Shown here: positions 49,262 through 54,606 of the stretch, piece by piece
How positions within the stretch are numbered: position 1 is the stretch's first letter
Layout of the letters: each line of letters starts with the position of its first letter
Source: Gammaproteobacteria bacterium
GTDB lineage: Bacteria; Pseudomonadota; Gammaproteobacteria; Pseudomonadales; Azotimanducaceae
Length of the DNA stretch: 54,606 nt
Assembly (NCBI GenBank): GCA_002728675.1
Contig: PBVL01000054.1
Coordinates: 1-54,606, forward strand
Direction of reading: 5' to 3'
Notes under the pieces: generated by a model
What the model was told of the DNA's origin: nothing
Databases searched by the model: none
What the model saw: the letters and a program-made list of their open reading frames with translations, nothing else
Translations under genes and position numbers: made by a program

Positions 49262-50125
49262 TCAGAGATCCGCCAGCGCGGCCTGATATTCGAGCGCCCG
49301 TGCGATGTGCCCATCGACGTTGGTTTCGCCCGCGTTGTGCGTCGCGACCGCGAGGTGGGTCGCACCAATGTCGCGCCATTTGCCGGCGTGCCGGCGCCAT
49401 CGGTCGGGATTGCCGCCCGCGTACTGCGCCTGGGCCTGAACGCCAAAGGGTGCGTCGATCCCAAGTGCCTTGCGTTGGTCGAGCATCGCGGTCAGGCAGT
49501 CACGTGCATCGGGGGTGGGTCCCATGACGGGCATCCAGCCATCGCCAAGGCGGGCACAACGATCGAGGAGTTGCGGCGCCGCGCCGCCAAACCAGACCGG
49601 GATGGGTTCGGACGGCCGCGGATTGATGCTCGCCTTGTCGACGGTGTGATAGCGGCCGGCGAACGACAGAGACTCCGACGTCCAAAGGGCGCGCATCAGT
49701 TCCACCTGTTCCGCCTGTCTTCTGCCGCGGTTACCAAACGACTCGCCAAGCGCTTCGTATTCGACCTCGTTCCAGCCGGTCCCAACCCCCAACCGCAGCC
49801 GATTCTCCGAGAGTACCGCAACCTCGGCCGCCTGCTTGGCGACCAGTGCTGTCTGACGCTGTGGCAGCACGAGGACCGTCGTCACGAACTCAATACTGCG
49901 TGTGACGGCCGCCATGAACGCAAACGTCGTGAACGGTTCGTGGAACGCCACGTCCTTGTCATAGGGCCCGCTAAATCCGCCGGGTCGGTCCGGGTCGGCA
50001 CCCAGCACATGATCGTAGATCAGGGCGTGGTCGAAGCCGGCCGCTTCGGCACCCTCGGCCCAGGCCCGGATCGCGCCGGGGTCTGTGCCAATCTCGTTGT
50101 GTGGAAAGACGATTCCAATGCGCAT
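49262..50125 (-). CDS. LLM-class (luciferase-like) flavin/F420-type oxidoreductase
   Basis: MRIGIVFPHNEIGTDPGAIRAWAEGAEAAGFDHALIYDHVLG...RLRLGVGTGWNEVEYEALG...PIPVWFGG. Confidence 0.85.
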   Translation of the reverse strand: MRIGIVFPHNEIGTDPGAIRAWAEGAEAAGFDHALIYDHVLGADPDRPGGFSGPYDKDVAFHEPFTTFAFMAAVTRSIEFVTTVLVLPQRQTALVAKQAAEVAVLSENRLRLGVGTGWNEVEYEALGESFGNRGRRQAEQVELMRALWTSESLSFAGRYHTVDKASINPRPSEPIPVWFGGAAPQLLDRCARLGDGWMPVMGPTPDARDCLTAMLDQRKALGIDAPFGVQAQAQYAGGNPDRWRRHAGKWRDIGATHLAVATHNAGETNVDGHIARALEYQAALADL

Positions 50126-50144
50126 CGGGATACTCCTTGGCCTT

Positions 50145-51203
50145 TCAGCGTGTTTGGCAGCGAGCCAGAATGGCGTCACACAGGTCGGTGGTCGATGCGT
50201 TCCCGCCCTGATCCGGCGTCAGCACCCGACCCTCGGCGTAAACCTCGGCGATCGCGCCGTGTATCCGCGTGGACACCTCGTTCATGCCCATGTAGTCGAG
50301 CATCATGCAGGCCGACAGCAACGTTGCGGTGGGGTTGATGACATGCTGCCCGGCGATGTCGGGCGCGGTGCCGTGGGCCGACTCGAAGTATGCGTAGTCA
50401 TCGCCATAACACCCGCTCGCTGCCATACCGAGGCCCCCCACAAGTCCGGCGGCCGCATCCGAGAGGATGTCACCGTAGAGGTTCGGCATGACCACGACAT
50501 CGAAGTCCTGCGGGCGTTTGCACAGGCGGTTCGCAAAGTCGTCGACAATGAACATCTCGAACTCGACGTCGGGGAAGTCCCTCGCGACGTCGATGGCGAC
50601 GTCCCGGAACAGCCCGTCAGTGTACGAGAGCATGTTGTATTTGCTCGTTGCGGTCAGTTTGCCTCTGCGGGTCCGCGCGAGTTCGAAGGCTTTCGTAATG
50701 ACCCGGCGCGAGCCCTCGTCGGTAATGACCTTCAGCGCATAGCGCCCGTCGAACTCGGCGAGCGGACGGCGTGAAGTCCGTGACTTGAGGCCTAGTTCGG
50801 CAAGTTCCGGCACGTCGCCTTCGATGCCCAGGTAAAGGTCTTCGAGGTTTTCCCTGACGATGATGAAATCCACGCCCTCCGGATCGGCCAGCGAGCTTTT
50901 GTAGCCCGGGAACCATCGAGTCGGACGCACATTCGCATAGGTCTGCTTGCCCCAGCGCAGGTAGAACAGCGCCGCCCCGCTCTTGCCGCTCGTGGAGCCG
51001 AACAGCGTTGTCTCGCTGGAGTCGATCAGTGTTTTGGTATCGTCCGGCAGCGCGTGACCGGTCGCCTCGATCGCGGCTTCACCAACGAGTGGGTACTGCC
51101 AGTCGATCTCCGGGACAAGGCTACCGATCAGCGAGACGACCGGCGCCATCGCCTCAGGGGCGGCGTCGTCGCCCGGAATCACGACAACCTGACGGGTGTT
51201 CAT
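50145..51203 (-). CDS. Isocitrate/isopropylmalate dehydrogenase-family protein
   Basis: VVVIPGDDAAPEAM, IIVRENLEDLYLGIEG, DVVVMPNLYGDILSDAAAGLVGGLGMAASGCYGDDYAYFESAHGTAPDIAGQ. Confidence 0.88.
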   Translation of the reverse strand: MNTRQVVVIPGDDAAPEAMAPVVSLIGSLVPEIDWQYPLVGEAAIEATGHALPDDTKTLIDSSETTLFGSTSGKSGAALFYLRWGKQTYANVRPTRWFPGYKSSLADPEGVDFIIVRENLEDLYLGIEGDVPELAELGLKSRTSRRPLAEFDGRYALKVITDEGSRRVITKAFELARTRRGKLTATSKYNMLSYTDGLFRDVAIDVARDFPDVEFEMFIVDDFANRLCKRPQDFDVVVMPNLYGDILSDAAAGLVGGLGMAASGCYGDDYAYFESAHGTAPDIAGQHVINPTATLLSACMMLDYMGMNEVSTRIHGAIAEVYAEGRVLTPDQGGNASTTDLCDAILARCQTR

Positions 51204-51282
51204 CGGCGTTCAGGCCTCGTTCAGTTGCGGGGCGCTAACTTATACCCGAGTTGGTCGTGAAAGTCGCAGACGAGGAAACCAG

Positions 51283-51819
51283 ATGAGCATAGCAGTCACC
51301 ATCCTGACGGCAGGGTTGATCCAGGTCGCGGCTGCGCCCGCGCTGGCAGACGGGAGTGACTCGACAGAGAGCGCCGAAGCTATCGTCGCCGAGCACATGG
51401 ATCGCCTGCCGCTCGACGATGGGCAAGCAGTTGTCATCAACCACGATGCGAGTCGGGTCGTGACTGACGACGATCCGCAAGCGGGCATCATCCCGGACAA
51501 CCCTCGTCGCGCAGCGGTCGAGTCCCTCCTGATTCGCAGATACCGGGTTGACGCCGACGGCCGACACCACGTCGAGTATGACTACAGTGAGGGTGAGATG
51601 CGCAACTCGAGGGTCCGCCCCCTACGGCACGACCACCGCCATCATCACCACCACGCGCTGGACGGCCTCGCCGTCGGACTTGCCCTCGACCTGCCCTACG
51701 TTGCATCCCACAACTACGATCGCCACGACCGCCATGGCTACCGATCCTATCGGCACGGCTACCGGAGTCATGCCCGGGCGCATCGCAAGCACCGCCGTCA
51801 CCATCGCCGCTGGTGGTAA
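51283..51819 (+). CDS. Putative secreted protein with His/Arg-rich C-terminus
   Basis: Signal-like MSIAVTILTAGLIQVAAAPALADG; tail RHDHRHHHHHALDG...NYDRHDRHGYRSYRHGYRSHARAHRKHRRHHRRWW. Confidence 0.65.
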   Translation: MSIAVTILTAGLIQVAAAPALADGSDSTESAEAIVAEHMDRLPLDDGQAVVINHDASRVVTDDDPQAGIIPDNPRRAAVESLLIRRYRVDADGRHHVEYDYSEGEMRNSRVRPLRHDHRHHHHHALDGLAVGLALDLPYVASHNYDRHDRHGYRSYRHGYRSHARAHRKHRRHHRRWW

Positions 51820-51904
51820 TGCGTGCAGGGCGAATGGGAAGTCTGGCAGACCTCCCTGCGGCATCCGTCATGCGTGGAGTTTGCCAGGCTGTGCGGCGAG
51901 GCCG

Positions 51905-54358
51905 CTATGTGCCCTCGCCGGACGCTGCGGTTGCAGCGTCTCGTCCGGTCATCGCGGAGCTCGCAACCGATGCGGCGCTCGTCTCGGTAGCCCCGCGCCA
52001 GAACGCGTACAGGGCTTCATTGAAGCGGGCGGGCTGGACGACCTTAGGCGCCCAGCTCGACGGCATCAGCTCGCGGTAAAACGGCTGCGTGAAACGCGCG
52101 TCCACCAGGCACAGGGCGCCCCGGTCGGCTTCGGTCCGGATCAGGCGACCGGCCGTCTGCAGGACGCGCTGCATCCCCGGGTATTGATAGGCGAAACGTT
52201 CACCCTCCTCGCCAAAGTGATCCCGGGTCAGGTCGCGTTCGACCTCCGGCTGGGGGATTCCGACGCCGACGACCATCACTCCGACAAGCCGGTCACCGGC
52301 GAGATCGATACCCTCGCCGAAAATTCCGCCCATCAACGCGAAACCGGTCACCCTGGTCCCGATCTGGAAACGCGCGAGCCACGCTTCGCGCGCCTCTTCG
52401 TCCATGTGCCGGGTCTGATGCGCCACCTCCTCGCCGGATTCGGCCGCGTAGTGTTCGGCGACGAGCGACAGGTACGCATAGGACGGAAAGAACACAATGT
52501 GGTTGCCGGGCTTCGCGCGGACAAACGTCGCGATCGCACCCGCCACCTCCGACGCCGTTCGCTCACGAGCCCGAAACGTGGTCTGGATCGGCAGCAGGAA
52601 CACGCCCAGATTCTCGCTCGGGAATGGCGACGCCAGCGCATACCATTGCGCATCCTCCCGCACCCCGAGCAGGCGCTCGTAGTAGCGTTTGGGAAAGAGG
52701 GTCGCGGAGAACAGCACGCTCGCCGCTGCCCGCGCCAATCCTTCGCGTAGCTGTGGCGCGGGGTCCACACAGAACAAGCGGGCCCTGAACCTGCGCTTGC
52801 GATCCTCCACGATCGACACGTATGTCGCGGAGTCGTACGCCTCTGCGGTTCTGACAAACCTGACCACATCAAAGTACACGGGAAGCAATGCCGCCTGCGT
52901 GTCGTCATCAAGCCCTTCCCTCAGCATCTCCTCCGCTTCACTAACGAACGTCCTGAGGCGCGCAATGAAGCGCGCCGGGAGCTCGCCGGACGTCACGATG
53001 CCCTGCTCCGCCAGGTCGGGGAGTGACTTGCGGAACTCGAGGAACCACCGGTTGGCGCGCATCAGCAGTTTGCCCACCCGACTCGCCGGCCCCGCCCCGC
53101 GCCGTGCCTCGAGGAAGGTCTCCTTGTCGAGCCCGGCGGAGAACATCTCACGCCCGCGGTCCACCAGGTTGTGGACCTCGTCGATCAGAAACACGTACGG
53201 GCTGGAGTCGTCGGCATCGAAGAAACGGCGCAGATAGACCACGGGGTCGAACGCGTAGTTGTAGTCGCAGATGATCACGTCGGCGGCGCGCGCGGCATCC
53301 AACGAGAGCTCGAAGGGACACACGACGTGCGCCCGGGCAACCTGCTCGATCGCCTCACGATCGAGATGGTCGGTCGCAAACGCTTCACGCACTGCACGCT
53401 CGCGTCGGTCGAAATAGCCCCTCGCGTACTGACAGACTTCCGGATCGCACGCGGTGCCGGTAAAACAGACTTTCTCCTTCGCGGTGATCGTGACCGACCG
53501 CAACCGCATCCCGACGTTCTGCATGTCCCTGAGCGCGGACTCGGCAACCTGGCGGCCGACAGTCTTGGCGGTCAGGAAGAACACCTTTTCGCGATGACCT
53601 CCCTCGAGCGCGCGCACGGCGGGATACAGGACCCCCATCGTCTTGCCGATCCCGGTCGGAGCCTGAAGCACCACTTCGCCGCCCGCGATTGCCGTGCGCC
53701 AGGCGGTGGTGGCCAACGCCCGCTGCCCCGGGCGAAAGGCGCCGAGGGGAAACGGCGCCCCCAGCGTCGTGTCCCGAAGCGCCCACCAATCCGCCAGACG
53801 CACCAGTTGCCGACAGTAACGCGCGACCGTGTCGATGTAGAAATCGTGCAGCGAAGCGCGGGAGGCCAACGTCTCGTAGGTGTGCTCCTGACCGTCATCA
53901 AGATTCAGGTAACACAGCCGCAGCACGATCGAGTCGCTGTCGATCTCCGCGAGCAACAGGTGGGCATAGATGCGCAGCTGGCCCCAGTGCAACTTGTGAT
54001 GCGACTCGGGCAACATCGCCGGGTTGCCCCGCAGCGTCTTGATCTCTTCCATCTCGACCGGCGAGCGGTCGGCAAACACGCCGTCCACGCGCCCGTTCAA
54101 CGCCACAACCACGACGCGCTCGTCAGCGCCCGGATCGTCGCCTTCCCGAACGCGGTCTCCGCAGACGGCGAACCTGCCGGTCCCGGCGACCCTGCGCTCC
54201 GCTTCATAGCCCTGACCGCGTGCCCGCTGGAGCTGCTGGTGACCCCGGATTCCCTCGAGTGCGGTGCTGCGCCCCGAATAGCGATCGTCGATATCCCCGC
54301 TCATCAGCGTGTGTTGCACCAGCGCCTTGACGGAGATGCTGGCGGTCAGTTCCTCCAC
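51905..54358 (-). CDS. RecB-type PD-(D/E)XK nuclease fused to a Rad3/XPD/DinG-type Fe-S DNA helicase
   Basis: 817 aa: nuclease motif GRVDGV...VEMEEIKT...QLRIYAHLL; Walker A APTGIGKTMG; 4-Cys cluster KVCFTGTACDPEVC...HVVC; DEVH box. Confidence 0.87.
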   Translation of the reverse strand: MEELTASISVKALVQHTLMSGDIDDRYSGRSTALEGIRGHQQLQRARGQGYEAERRVAGTGRFAVCGDRVREGDDPGADERVVVVALNGRVDGVFADRSPVEMEEIKTLRGNPAMLPESHHKLHWGQLRIYAHLLLAEIDSDSIVLRLCYLNLDDGQEHTYETLASRASLHDFYIDTVARYCRQLVRLADWWALRDTTLGAPFPLGAFRPGQRALATTAWRTAIAGGEVVLQAPTGIGKTMGVLYPAVRALEGGHREKVFFLTAKTVGRQVAESALRDMQNVGMRLRSVTITAKEKVCFTGTACDPEVCQYARGYFDRRERAVREAFATDHLDREAIEQVARAHVVCPFELSLDAARAADVIICDYNYAFDPVVYLRRFFDADDSSPYVFLIDEVHNLVDRGREMFSAGLDKETFLEARRGAGPASRVGKLLMRANRWFLEFRKSLPDLAEQGIVTSGELPARFIARLRTFVSEAEEMLREGLDDDTQAALLPVYFDVVRFVRTAEAYDSATYVSIVEDRKRRFRARLFCVDPAPQLREGLARAAASVLFSATLFPKRYYERLLGVREDAQWYALASPFPSENLGVFLLPIQTTFRARERTASEVAGAIATFVRAKPGNHIVFFPSYAYLSLVAEHYAAESGEEVAHQTRHMDEEAREAWLARFQIGTRVTGFALMGGIFGEGIDLAGDRLVGVMVVGVGIPQPEVERDLTRDHFGEEGERFAYQYPGMQRVLQTAGRLIRTEADRGALCLVDARFTQPFYRELMPSSWAPKVVQPARFNEALYAFWRGATETSAASVASSAMTGRDAATAASGEGT

Positions 54359-54606
54359 GCGACATCCACTACCGACGCAGGGATTCCGAAGTCGGCAAAC
54401 GCGTGCAACCAGCGCTTCTGGTTGTCCTGCAGCGCGTCCCCCGGCCCTTTCACCTCGACGAGGCGATAGCCGCCGTCATGCGTGAAGACGACCAGATCCG
54501 GAAAGCCGGTTCGGTTCCCGCGCGGATCTGTGAGGATGCGTTCGCTGACATCACGCAGGTGGCCACCCGGGATCCGCTCGAGCGCGCGCTCGAGAAGACG
54601 TGGCGT
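54346..54606 (-). CDS. VRR-NUC domain (FAN1-like) nuclease, C-terminal part only; gene continues beyond the window
   Basis: Translation of the minus strand from the edge: TPRLLERALERIPGGHLRDVSERILTDPRGNRTGFPDLVVFTHDGGYRLVEVKGPGDALQDNQKRWLHAFADFGIPASVVDVAWRN*; overlaps the helicase start by 13 nt. Confidence 0.85.
   Translation of the reverse strand, partial: TPRLLERALERIPGGHLRDVSERILTDPRGNRTGFPDLVVFTHDGGYRLVEVKGPGDALQDNQKRWLHAFADFGIPASVVDVAWRN

Noticed and set aside
53171-54469. 432 aa plus-strand ORF opposite the helicase
   Set aside because: Antisense shadow ORF with no recognisable motif.
1-54606. CRISPR arrays, transposons, prophage genes, tRNA/rRNA and a B12 riboswitch
   Set aside because: Looked for by eye and none was convincing; a covariance or repeat-finder run would be needed for certainty.

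Overview
54.6 kb of high-GC bacterial chromosome, probably gammaproteobacterial judging from gene content (an inference, not a placement). No rRNA, tRNA, CRISPR array, transposase or phage module was recognised. Contents, left to right: (1) a decayed TrkA-N/RyR/SLOG-like nucleotide-sensor gene; (2) imuA-imuB of the SOS mutasome behind a tandem LexA operator; (3) a decayed DUF2959-type gene; (4) a propionyl-CoA to succinyl-CoA operon (carboxyltransferase, fused biotin carboxylase-BCCP, methylmalonyl-CoA epimerase, mutase, MeaB); (5) dnaE2 behind a second tandem LexA operator of the same design; (6) a type II secretion operon gspE-M lacking C, D and N; (7) a LysR regulator, pyrB, and a leucine-catabolism block (ivd, mccB, mccA) coupled to a nucleoside hydrolase; (8) etfBA and ETF-QO; (9) DUF1285, a frameshifted DUF4823-like lipoprotein, moaA and a YiiX-like C92 peptidase; (10) an acyl-CoA ligase/paired acyl-CoA dehydrogenase/GNAT/MurF-like operon; (11) HAD phosphatase, sppA, an LLM oxidoreductase and an IDH/IMDH-family dehydrogenase; (12) a RecB-nuclease/Fe-S Rad3-type helicase fusion overlapping a VRR-NUC (FAN1-like) gene cut by the window edge. 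The most interesting points are the split but apparently still co-regulated mutasome, the decayed RyR-SLOG conflict-type gene, the VRR-NUC/helicase pair, and a candidate structured RNA near 40.6 kb. All family calls come from motif recognition by eye; no database search was run.
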